Shown here: piece after piece, positions 7,261 through 14,043 of the stretch
Position numbering within the stretch: the first letter of the stretch is position 1
Layout: the number at the start of each line of letters is the position of its first letter
NCBI GenBank assembly: GCA_023436945.1
Contig: JAEZHG010000080.1
Coordinates: 1 to 14,099, forward strand
Origin: Pseudomonadota bacterium
GTDB taxonomy: Bacteria; Pseudomonadota; Alphaproteobacteria; Caulobacterales; Caulobacteraceae
Reading direction: 5' to 3'
DNA: 14,099 bases
Translations under genes and position numbers: made by a program
Notes under the pieces: generated by a model
The model's input: the letters and a program-made list of their open reading frames with translations, nothing else
Databases searched by the model: none
What the model was told of the DNA's origin: nothing

Positions 7261-8267
7261 AGCCCTGCCTCCAGCGCACCCTGTAGGCGATGGAAATCTT
7301 CAGGACTTGACAGGCCAAAGCGCAACACGTCCGGCGTATGATCGAACGGTCGCGTCAGGATGCCGCGTCTGCATAGCTGCCAGAACCAGTCATGGGCGCG
7401 GCTGTGTCGAGCCAACCTGAACAGGCAGGTGCCACCGATCACCTCGAGCCCAGAGCAGTTTAGTACTTCATCGAGTTTTGCCGCTTGCCCTTGGAGCGAT
7501 GCGAGGGTCGCTTCACTCCAAGCCCGGTCGACATAGGCTTGCCTGCCCATGGTGATGGCGTCGGCAGAGACAGGCCAATCGCCTGTCAGGGTCCTCAACG
7601 AGGCTTTGAAAGCGGGCGAGGCAATCGCGAAGCCCAGCCGGACCCCTGCCAGACCGAAGAACTTTCCGAAAGATCGAAGGACGATGAGCCGATCGGAGAC
7701 GACATCCGCCATCGAATTTTCCGGTGAGCATTCCCCGAAAGACTCGTCGATGACCAGCCAACGCCCTTGAGTCTCACGCTTTCGCAGGATGCGAAGCAGC
7801 TCGGCCTTGCTGAAGACATAGCCGTCGGGGTTGTTGGGATTGACGATGACCAGCACATCGGAACCCGATTTATGGGCTTCAAGGACGTCGATCGTCATGG
7901 GTGCGAGAAAGGCCGCTTTCCATGCCTCGGCGTGGGCCCCGTAGGTCGGGCCAACAATATCGACCGTAACCCGTCCTAGGAGGACTGGCAGGAGGCGAAT
8001 AACGGTCTCGGCCCCCGCGGCAGCCGCAACGCGTTCCGGCTGAGCCTTGAAATATCGTGCAGCGACGTCTTCGAGTGCCGCGAGTTCCAGTGGATCAGGC
8101 AGGCGGCCACGTTCCGCCGCACTGGCTGGCTGCGCCGGGTAGGGTACCGGATTGATGCCGGTCGACAGATCAAGCCAAGGCTCAGTCACCTCGGGATGGG
8201 CGTAAGAGGCGGCCCGAAGGCCGCCTCCATGCCGTATCGCCTCTTTATGCGGGCGCACCGATAGCAT
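7257..8267 (-). CDS. cobD: L-threonine-O-3-phosphate decarboxylase (PLP-dependent)
   Basis: This cytoplasmic enzyme decarboxylates threonine phosphate to (R)-1-amino-2-propanol O-2-phosphate, the linker that CbiB adds. It is cobD in Salmonella naming and cobC in Pseudomonas naming. The 336-residue protein is a fold-type I aminotransferase relative: HGGG near the start, DLSTGINP, IVNPNNPDGY (about 141-150), VIDESFGE with Asp174, and RSFGKFFGLAGVRLGFA with Lys202 as the expected PLP lysine. It starts six bases after the btuB stop with no strong ribosome binding site, so it may rely on coupling; a GTG three codons in is another possible start. No threonine kinase gene (pduX type) is visible to supply the substrate. 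Confidence 0.93.
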   Translation of the reverse strand: MLSVRPHKEAIRHGGGLRAASYAHPEVTEPWLDLSTGINPVPYPAQPASAAERGRLPDPLELAALEDVAARYFKAQPERVAAAAGAETVIRLLPVLLGRVTVDIVGPTYGAHAEAWKAAFLAPMTIDVLEAHKSGSDVLVIVNPNNPDGYVFSKAELLRILRKRETQGRWLVIDESFGECSPENSMADVVSDRLIVLRSFGKFFGLAGVRLGFAIASPAFKASLRTLTGDWPVSADAITMGRQAYVDRAWSEATLASLQGQAAKLDEVLNCSGLEVIGGTCLFRLARHSRAHDWFWQLCRRGILTRPFDHTPDVLRFGLSSPEDFHRLQGALEAGL

Positions 8268-8273
8268 GGCGCA

Positions 8274-10217
8274 TCAGAACCGGATGCGCACGCCACCGAA
8301 TACGCCACGGTCCGCCGTGCCGTAGTTCTGGACGATCTGGTATTGCTCGTCGAACAGGTTTTCTACGCGGCCATAGACTTCCAAATGGTCGTCGATCGGA
8401 TAGGAAACGCGCAGATCTACGAGGGTGTAGGCATCCAAGGTGCCGGTGTTGGCATCATTGGTGAAGGTCTCACCCGAGTAGCGCACAGCCACGCCGGTCT
8501 TAAGGCCACTGGCGAATGCATAGTCAGCCGAGACGTTGGCCATATGCTCGGGACGGCGGGTCAGTTGCTTGCCCTTGTTGGTGCCCGAGGCGCTGGTGGC
8601 GTCGGTCCAGGTATAGTTAGCAGCGACCTTGAAGGCAGGCGTCACGTCATAAACGCTGCTGACTTCGATGCCTTGAGCCTCGGTCTTTTGGACGTTGGCG
8701 TAATACCCCCAGCGCATCGCACCGTTCACGACACAAAGCGGATCAGCCGTGCTGGAGCAGCCGTTGTAGCGGATCTCGTTGTCGGCCTCGCGGTTGAAGT
8801 AGGTTACCGCAACGGTCGCCTTATCCAGCAGCTTTTGCTGGACGCTGACTTCCCAAGCGTCGAACTCTTCCGGCTGCAGGGTCAGGTTGCCGTATTCGCT
8901 GTACAGTTCGTACAGGCCAGGTGCCCGGACGCCTTGGCCCCAGCTGGCGCGAAGGACCGTATCGCCCTCATTGATGGTCCAAGCCGCAGCGACTTGGCCA
9001 AGGACATCGTCACCGTATTGGGCGTGATCATCATAGCGGATACCCGCCGTCAGGTTCAGCGAAGGCAGGGCAGCCCACTGGAACTGGACATAGGCGCTGT
9101 CGAGATCGGCGCGGCCGGTGCCAAAGGCAGGCTTGGTCGCGCGGTCGTAGGGCGAGCGGGTGCGCATTTCAGCACGCTCGGTCTCGACACCGAAGGTGGC
9201 ATTCAGGTCCGAGCTAAAGGCAAAAGTACCTTGGTATTCCCAGCGCGTGTTCTCGCCCTTGGCCTCGAAGGTCGAAGTCTCGATGGTGCGTTCTGGGTTG
9301 GTATTGTTGCGCTGCGTGTCAGTGTAGGCATAGCCGATGCGGTTACGCAGGCGACCATCCAGCAGATCGAAGTTCAGACCCGCATAGGTGACCAGTTCTT
9401 CTGTGTTACCGAACTCACGGCTGTCGCCGTTGTAGGCGTCGAAGTCATTGGTTCCGTCGGAATAGACCGCACGAAGGTCCAGCGAGGCATTGTCAATCAG
9501 TTTGAAGTTCAGCCGGCCAGAGACGCTGGTGTTTTCATAGCCGTCGACCTCGGTGCCAGTTGCGTAGGCCGAGAAGCCGTCAGTCTCATAACGGTTCGCT
9601 GCCAGACGCCAGCTAAGACGCTCATTGGCACCGCCGATGCCGCCACGGAAGTACTGGGTTCCGCGCGAGCCAGCTTCTGCACTTACGTTGCCTTGGAAAG
9701 CCTCCGTCGGCTCTGCCGTGATGATGTTCACCACGCCACCGATGGCTTGGCTGCCCCACAGGGTCGACTGTGCACCGCGCAGGACCTCGATGCGGCCAGC
9801 GTCGCCAACCAGAAGGTTGCTGAAGTTGGCACCGCCTTGGGTGGAGGAGGGGTCGTTCATCTTCACGCCGTCGATCAGAACGACAGTGTGGTGGCCTTCA
9901 GCGCCACGGATGTTGACGGTCGTAGACGTGCCGACGCCGCCGTTGCGGGTGAAGCTGACGCCCGGAGTGCGGGCCAACATGTCTGGAACAGCCGTCGCTT
10001 GCGCGGATTCCAGAGCAGCCTTGGTCAGTACCGTGACCGAGGCACCTACCTTGTCGATCGACTGGGCCGAACGGTTGGCCGTGACGATGACGTCAGCTAC
10101 GGTTGTCGCGACGGTAGCAGCATTCGGCGCTGCAACCTGCTGGTCGAGTTCTGCCGCAAGTGCTGGCGAAGAAAGAAAGACGGCAAGGCCTGCAGCCGGC
10201 AAAAGAAGCCTGTTCAA
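8274..10217 (-). CDS. btuB: TonB-dependent outer-membrane cobalamin receptor, TTG start
   Basis: This outer-membrane receptor binds corrinoids and imports them using TonB energy. The start is a TTG at 10215-10217, with GGGGA seven bases upstream. It gives a good signal peptide of about 22 residues (NRLLLPAAGLAVFLSSPALA) and a 647-residue protein. A longer frame runs up to 10271 but would put 18 charged residues before the signal. Then come a TonB box (DVIVTA), a plug domain with NIRGAEGHHTVVLIDGVKMND and RIEVLRGAQSTLWGSQAIGGVVNI, and a long barrel ending GGVRIRF with the terminal Phe. The size is close to BtuB of enterobacteria. It is the first gene of the operon and is directly preceded by a cobalamin riboswitch. 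Cobalamin specificity rests mainly on that and on the neighbours. Confidence 0.95.
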   Translation of the reverse strand: MNRLLLPAAGLAVFLSSPALAAELDQQVAAPNAATVATTVADVIVTANRSAQSIDKVGASVTVLTKAALESAQATAVPDMLARTPGVSFTRNGGVGTSTTVNIRGAEGHHTVVLIDGVKMNDPSSTQGGANFSNLLVGDAGRIEVLRGAQSTLWGSQAIGGVVNIITAEPTEAFQGNVSAEAGSRGTQYFRGGIGGANERLSWRLAANRYETDGFSAYATGTEVDGYENTSVSGRLNFKLIDNASLDLRAVYSDGTNDFDAYNGDSREFGNTEELVTYAGLNFDLLDGRLRNRIGYAYTDTQRNNTNPERTIETSTFEAKGENTRWEYQGTFAFSSDLNATFGVETERAEMRTRSPYDRATKPAFGTGRADLDSAYVQFQWAALPSLNLTAGIRYDDHAQYGDDVLGQVAAAWTINEGDTVLRASWGQGVRAPGLYELYSEYGNLTLQPEEFDAWEVSVQQKLLDKATVAVTYFNREADNEIRYNGCSSTADPLCVVNGAMRWGYYANVQKTEAQGIEVSSVYDVTPAFKVAANYTWTDATSASGTNKGKQLTRRPEHMANVSADYAFASGLKTGVAVRYSGETFTNDANTGTLDAYTLVDLRVSYPIDDHLEVYGRVENLFDEQYQIVQNYGTADRGVFGGVRIRF

Positions 10218-10238
10218 TGTGACATCCCCACATGGATG
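10217..10238 (-). promoter_or_regulatory. Candidate expression platform: two competing hairpins over the btuB ribosome binding site
   Basis: Read on the minus strand, CATCC pairs with GGATG (forward positions 10234-10238 and 10223-10227) and would bury part of the GGGGA Shine-Dalgarno sequence. Alternatively ATGTG (10229-10233) pairs with CACAT (10217-10221), leaving the Shine-Dalgarno in the loop but burying bases up to the first base of the TTG start. The two stems interlock, so simple nested folding allows only one. This fits a translational on/off switch for the riboswitch, but stems of five pairs are short and could be chance. Confidence 0.35.
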
Positions 10239-10368
10239 CGCACAGCGAGATAGACCACGCCTGTGTTTCAAGACACGCGCAATCGCCCGCTGAACGCGGT
10301 TGAAAACGATGTCGTCACACGAGTTACCTCGACCACTTGGCTCTTCCCGGCCGCGTGGAGAACGACGG

Positions 10369-10550
10369 CGGCAGGTAGGTCTCCTGGCTTGCGGATCAAC
10401 GCCGGTGCACGTCGCCTTCCCAGGGACATCTGGCCGTAGCCAAGTCAGTCTCCAGTGGCATATGACGTGCGGGCTAGCCGCTCACAGTTGCGGGAACAGC
10501 CGGAGTTTTGAACTCCGTTCCCTTTTAATCCCCGTTAAGGGGAACCTGAC
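10369..10550 (-). ncRNA. Cobalamin riboswitch upstream of btuB
   Basis: The minus strand shows the conserved core of the adenosylcobalamin riboswitch in order. GGTTCCCC comes first, then TTAAAAGGGAAC near 10518-10530, and a stem-loop CGGAG...CTCCG (10501-10515). Next are GTTCCCGCAACTGTGAGCGG (10479-10498), GCCACTGG (10454-10461) and GGGAAGGC. Last is the B12 box GCAAGCCAGGAGACCT at about 10377-10392, followed by ACCTGCC. GCCGC (10350-10354) and GCGGC (10368-10372) could form a hairpin just past the core, where a kissing-loop partner usually lies. The leader ends 133-152 bases before the btuB start. It should repress btuB and, by polarity and coupling, the ten-gene operon when cobalamin is abundant. 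Only one such element is visible in the window. Confidence 0.95.
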
Positions 10551-10559
10551 GCAGTTCGG

Positions 10560-10588
10560 GCAGTAGGACTGTCCACGGCTCAGGTCAA
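10560..10588 (-). promoter_or_regulatory. Candidate sigma-70-type promoter of the btuB operon
   Basis: On the minus strand TTGACC (forward positions 10583-10588) is followed after exactly 17 bases by TACTGC (10560-10565). The -35 is close to consensus and the -10 is weak, as is common in Alphaproteobacteria. Transcription would start near 10553, only a few bases before the riboswitch core begins, which is where the start is expected. The -35 lies two bases from the cobU Shine-Dalgarno sequence on the other strand. Confidence 0.5.
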
Positions 10589-10601
10589 CCGGAGATTTTT
10601 G

Positions 10602-11123
10602 ATGGGGTACACACTGGTGCTTGGTGGCGCACGCTCGGGAAAGAGCCGATATGCCCAGCGCTCCGCCGAGGCAGCAGCGGCAGCAGCCGGCACCAAACCC
10701 ATTGCCGTCGTCACGGCTCAGATCTACGACCAAGAGATGGCTGAAAGGGTGACCAAACATCGCGAAGAGCGCGGCGATGAATGGGATACGATCGAGGCAC
10801 CGCTTGATCTACCTCAGGCTATCGCGGCATTGGGGAACGGCGATGTAGCGGTCATCGACTGCATGACGCTTTGGCTGACGAACGTGATGCTGGCCGAGGA
10901 AGACATCGGACAGAAGACGCGCGAGCTTCTCACCGCCCTGACAAGTACACAGGCGGAAATCTGGGTCGTCAGCAATGAGGTTGGTTGGGGGATTGTGCCC
11001 GATAATGCGCTGGCCAGACTGTTTCGCGACGAGGCCGGTCGGCTGAATCAAGCCTTGGCAGAGTGCGCAGACCATTCGGTGCTGATCGTGGCAGGGATGA
11101 AGCTGGACCTCACCCGCCCATAA
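10602..11123 (+). CDS. cobU: Bifunctional adenosylcobinamide kinase / cobinamide-phosphate guanylyltransferase
   Basis: CobU (CobP in Pseudomonas naming) phosphorylates adenosylcobinamide and then adds GMP, giving adenosylcobinamide-GDP for CobS. The 173-residue protein has the P-loop GGARSGKS at residues 8-15, HREERG with His53 as the likely guanylylated residue, DCMTLWLTN, and VVSNEVGWGIVP, all typical. Length is normal. I chose the ATG at 10602 because GGAG lies seven bases upstream (10591-10594). It is divergent from btuB and its riboswitch, and its stop lies only three bases from the stop of the convergent DUF1636 gene. No riboswitch precedes it on its own strand. Any promoter must overlap the riboswitch region or the short gap after it. 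Confidence 0.96.
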   Translation: MGYTLVLGGARSGKSRYAQRSAEAAAAAAGTKPIAVVTAQIYDQEMAERVTKHREERGDEWDTIEAPLDLPQAIAALGNGDVAVIDCMTLWLTNVMLAEEDIGQKTRELLTALTSTQAEIWVVSNEVGWGIVPDNALARLFRDEAGRLNQALAECADHSVLIVAGMKLDLTRP

Positions 11124-11126
11124 GCA

Positions 11127-11540
11127 TCAATCGACGGTGACCATGCCCTCTGGCGGAATGCGCACCAGGAAATGTCCCTTCACGCCTTCCGGCCAGTTTT
11201 TGTACGGTACGACACCCTCAAGGCTTTGATCATAGTGTAGAGCAAACTCAACCAAGGCTTGCGCCGATTCAGGTGTGGGCTCGAAGTTGGCGAGGACGTA
11301 GCCGATCTTACCGGGCGCTCTCAAATGCACCGCGCAGTGCTGGGAGCAAGCGAACAGACAGGCCATGGGCTCAACGCTGATCGAAGCCGTTGTAAGCGCG
11401 CCAGCCGCATCCTTCACATGACGGAAAAGAGCGGTTCCACCACGTTCTCCTGAGGCGTTCAGCGGTTCCTCAGCTTTGAACTTACACGTCGAACAAACAA
11501 CGATTGAAGTGCCGCCATTGGAGGCGCGCAATATCGACAT
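11127..11540 (-). CDS. DUF1636 family metal-binding (ferredoxin-like) protein
   Basis: This 137-residue protein of the DUF1636 family is annotated elsewhere as a metal-binding or (2Fe-2S) ferredoxin-like protein. It is often found in B12 loci of Proteobacteria, but no function is established to my knowledge. The visible metal-ligand set is Cys16 and Cys19 in VVCSTCK and Cys61, Cys65 and Cys69 in ACLFACSQHC. The conserved GKIGYVLANFEP follows. The ATG at 11540 is preceded by AGGA nine bases upstream; the open frame continues to 11666 but overlaps the start of cobO on the other strand. Handling of cobalt, or electron supply for corrinoid reduction before adenosylation next to cobO, are guesses from context. 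Confidence 0.87.
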   Translation of the reverse strand: MSILRASNGGTSIVVCSTCKFKAEEPLNASGERGGTALFRHVKDAAGALTTASISVEPMACLFACSQHCAVHLRAPGKIGYVLANFEPTPESAQALVEFALHYDQSLEGVVPYKNWPEGVKGHFLVRIPPEGMVTVD

Positions 11541-11630
11541 CACATACAATCCTGAGGCATGGGGCGCAGCACTACAGCACCCCACATCCGCGTTTCCGAT
11601 TCTCTTTCGGGTCGTGGTCAGGATAGGCAC

Positions 11631-12117
11631 ATGACCACAGAGATCGACAACAGCCAGCTTCGACATAAAAAGAAAATGGCTAAAATTCAGGCTATTAAAG
11701 CCAGAACATTAAGCACCAAGACAGTCGAGAAAGGCTTGGTAATTGTACATACCGGAGCAGGGAAGGGTAAGAGCACTGCGGCACTGGGCATGGCGCTACG
11801 CATGATGGGTCACGGCATGAAAGTGTCGATCATCCAGTTCATCAAAGGCGCAATGGACACCGGTGAGCAGGCAATTTTCGATGCGTTCACTGACCTCGCG
11901 ATATCGAGAAGGTTCGTGAAGCTTTGGAAGCCTGCAAGGCCAGCTAGACGAGGTTCTTGAGGCCTTGGCCCAAAAACCTGACGACACTCACGTGATCATC
12001 ACGGGCCGAAACGCCCATGAACATCTGATCGAAGCCGCTGACCTGGTCACCGAAATGAGTCTGGTCAAACACCCGTTTAGAGCCGGGGTTAAAGCCCAGG
12101 CTGGGATTGAGTTCTAA
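11631..12117 (+). pseudogene. cobO: Broken cob(I)alamin/cob(I)yrinate a,c-diamide adenosyltransferase
   Basis: CobO adenosylates the corrinoid cobalt using ATP. The N-terminal part is intact: ATG at 11631 with AGGA upstream, [20 protein letters not shown] (P-loop), and [11 protein letters not shown], to about position 11897. The frame then shifts: [15 protein letters not shown] follows in a second frame from 11900, ending at a TAG at 11945. [12 protein letters not shown] through [18 protein letters not shown] follows in a third frame from 11944 to the TAA at 12115-12117. By family comparison the GEGFTWETQD block is lost at the first junction and the LDEINIALRYDY block at the second, about 18 and 22 residues. 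From the first frame alone the product is about 109 residues, too short for activity. Real decay or sequencing/assembly error are both possible. Confidence 0.9.
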
Positions 12118-12242
12118 TGCCGACTCAACTGATCGAGATCATCGTGGCCGATTGGACGTGGATCGGATCAGATTGCAGATTGGCGGACCGCTTAAAGACG
12201 ATGCCTCAGGGCGTCCACCAACTGATCGTAGCTAGCTTATAA
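12117..12242 (+). CDS. Possible 41-residue protein overlapping the cobO stop
   Basis: An ATG shares one base with the cobO stop (TAATG) and opens a frame of 41 codons ending with TAA at 12240-12242, giving MPTQLIEIIVADWTWIGSDC at the start and GVHQLIVASL at the end. The coupled position suggests a real or once-real gene behind cobO. The sequence is protein-like, but I do not recognise it. It could be the remnant of a longer gene, in keeping with the damaged cobO, or chance. The following 12243-12378 is AT-rich and holds no gene. Confidence 0.3.
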   Translation: MPTQLIEIIVADWTWIGSDCRLADRLKTMPQGVHQLIVASL

Positions 12243-12341
12243 ATTTCTCATAATATACCTTAGGCGATAATTGGTTTAACGCTACGGAGTTTGTCCTTTA
12301 TGCCTGCAGACCCTTTGAAAACTTCACGTAAACCAACGTTA

Positions 12342-12354
12342 CGCGATTATCGCG
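12342..12354. promoter_or_regulatory. Small palindrome upstream of the protease gene
   Basis: CGCGA (12342-12346) and TCGCG (12350-12354) are perfect complements around TTA, 25 bases before the protease start. A TTGAAA at 12315-12320 lies at a suitable distance for a weak -35, with no convincing -10. It may be an operator or a small leader hairpin. Short palindromes also arise by chance. Confidence 0.2.
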
Positions 12355-12378
12355 ATACCAGATAGCAGGCAGAGCGAC

Positions 12379-14025
12379 ATGAAGCGAAAAATCGTCGGCG
12401 CAGCAACTTTGGGACTGGCGCAGTTGTGGACCGCGTCGGTTTCCGCACAGACCCAAGCGGACCTCAATCAAGTCCTTCCGTCAGTGGTTCGTGTCAGCCT
12501 TATCGGCCAAGACGAATACGGCGACTTTTTCCTCTTTGGCGTTGGTAGCGGCTTTGTGGCTGCTGATGGCAAGGTCGTTACGAACAACCACGTCGTGGCC
12601 AGCGCCCAGAAACACAACCTCGTCATAGCAATCACGCCGCACGAAGGCTTCGGCAGGCCCGTGCCAGGCCGTATCGTCAGAACGGATCCGGTAGCTGATC
12701 TGGCACTCATTTCGGCGCCTGATCTGGTGTCGCCAGCAGCACGTATCGCAGCGCCACCGGCACACACCGAAACCGTCCATGCGGTCGGTTATCCGGCACT
12801 GGTATGTGACGTGCTGGCCTGTTCGGCTGATGAGCGTATTGCGCCGACTGTGCCAGACTTTTCCACAGGCCCGATTTCGCGCTTCGCTGACAGAACGCCG
12901 CAAGGCGGAAATGTAAAAACGATATTTCACCGCGCCGCGATCAGCGGTGGCAATAGCGGCGGGCCGATCGTGGACCAATGCGGCCGCGTCGTTGGCGTCA
13001 ATACATGGGTATCGGCTGCGTTTGTCGATCAGAACGGCGAGATACAGGCGCCTCCTGCCTTATCGGTTGCGACGCACAGTGATGAATTAAAAAGCTTTTT
13101 GAGTCGTTCAGGCGTGCTCTTCATTGAGGACGCCAATCCCTGCCGTTCAGCAGCTCAAATCAATGCCGAACTGAATGAAAAGCTGGAGAAAATGGAAGCC
13201 ACCCTCGCGGCAGAGGCTGAAACTCACCGTCTTGAGGAAGAGCGCCTTTCTCGCGAACGCGCTGCCGAGACGCAACGTATCATCATGATGGCTGTTGGCA
13301 GCGTTGTTGCGCTGGTGGCTTTGTTCGGTGTCATCCTCTGGGCAGTTCTGCGCGGCGGCAAACGCCCTGCCCAGCCCAGCAACCACAGGGTCGCTGCGCC
13401 GACTGATGTAGAGGGGACGGATGGCCCGTACATCGCCCCCCTCGCCTCGCAACCGGCTTCTGCGTCCAAGAAGTTTCCAGGCGCCCTTGTAGGGTCGTGG
13501 GCGGTCTCTGCTTGCGTCCTGATCGGGGCCATCTGGTTCATGATGCAGGACGGCAAAGGGGCCGCAGCGATAGAGGCGGGTTCGCCTGCACCAACGGATG
13601 GAATGCCTTCAGTTGTTAATCTGCGGTGCGAAATCGACCAGAACGCAAGCTATGGTCTCGATCGCACCAGTGGCGGTACACAGCTGACGTTCGATCGACA
13701 GAATGCTTGTGTGAACGGCCGTACCCGGTACGCGTCCGAAGGCACTGGATATGAGCGAATGATCGTGGCGTCGAACTCGCGGCACCTGGTCATCAACCGC
13801 TTCAGCAGCGATCTGGGCACGTTTATCCAAGACAGCTATGTGGTGACCGGAAAGGTGTGGACAGACGCCGACAATGCGGCGAAAGCCAACATCCAGGGGT
13901 GCCCCAGTGACCCGGCGCGCGCGCAGGCGCAGATCGGCCAGTTCAATGACATGCGCGCACGTTTTGACGGCGGATTGCCATCGACACCGGCGAAACGCGT
14001 GCAATGGCGCTGTACGCCACAGTAG
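12379..14025 (+). CDS. Secreted/membrane-anchored trypsin-like serine protease with a cysteine-containing C-terminal domain
   Basis: The 548-residue protein starts with a signal peptide ending near SVSA (residue 23). A trypsin/HtrA-like protease domain follows, with His71 in TNNHVV, Asp107 in VADLALI and Ser193 in GGNSGGP, so the triad is complete. No PDZ domain is visible. Residues about 263-300 are rich in Glu, Lys, Leu and Arg and look like a coiled coil. Two hydrophobic membrane segments lie at about 301-324 and 368-389, separated by a Pro-rich linker. The last 135 or so residues (from about 415) carry four cysteines (417, 444, 508, 545) and no domain I recognise. Two membrane crossings put both the protease and the C-terminal domain in the periplasm. 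A gap and a change in function separate it from the B12 genes. Protease class is sure; role is unknown. Confidence 0.88.
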   Translation: MKRKIVGAATLGLAQLWTASVSAQTQADLNQVLPSVVRVSLIGQDEYGDFFLFGVGSGFVAADGKVVTNNHVVASAQKHNLVIAITPHEGFGRPVPGRIVRTDPVADLALISAPDLVSPAARIAAPPAHTETVHAVGYPALVCDVLACSADERIAPTVPDFSTGPISRFADRTPQGGNVKTIFHRAAISGGNSGGPIVDQCGRVVGVNTWVSAAFVDQNGEIQAPPALSVATHSDELKSFLSRSGVLFIEDANPCRSAAQINAELNEKLEKMEATLAAEAETHRLEEERLSRERAAETQRIIMMAVGSVVALVALFGVILWAVLRGGKRPAQPSNHRVAAPTDVEGTDGPYIAPLASQPASASKKFPGALVGSWAVSACVLIGAIWFMMQDGKGAAAIEAGSPAPTDGMPSVVNLRCEIDQNASYGLDRTSGGTQLTFDRQNACVNGRTRYASEGTGYERMIVASNSRHLVINRFSSDLGTFIQDSYVVTGKVWTDADNAAKANIQGCPSDPARAQAQIGQFNDMRARFDGGLPSTPAKRVQWRCTPQ

Positions 14026-14043
14026 TTAACTTTTAGGAGGAAG

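Noticed and set aside
8343..10253. Very long forward open frame of 636 codons opposite btuB
   Set aside because: It lies entirely antisense to a well-supported TonB-dependent receptor; the long frame follows from the codon bias of btuB, and the translation has no family features.
10218..10271. Eighteen-residue N-terminal extension of btuB from an upstream ATG
   Set aside because: It would put charged residues ahead of a good signal peptide; the TTG at 10217 has a well-placed GGGGA.
11541..11630. A second cobalamin riboswitch between the DUF1636 gene and cobO
   Set aside because: No B12 box or other riboswitch core element is visible on either strand in this 90-base gap.
11541..11666. Longer DUF1636 protein starting at 11666
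   Set aside because: The extra 42 residues overlap the start of cobO on the other strand and do not look like the family; the ATG at 11540 has its own AGGA.
11890..11950. Programmed ribosomal frameshift in cobO
   Set aside because: Two shifts would be needed, and conserved coding blocks are missing at both junctions; I see no slippery sequence.
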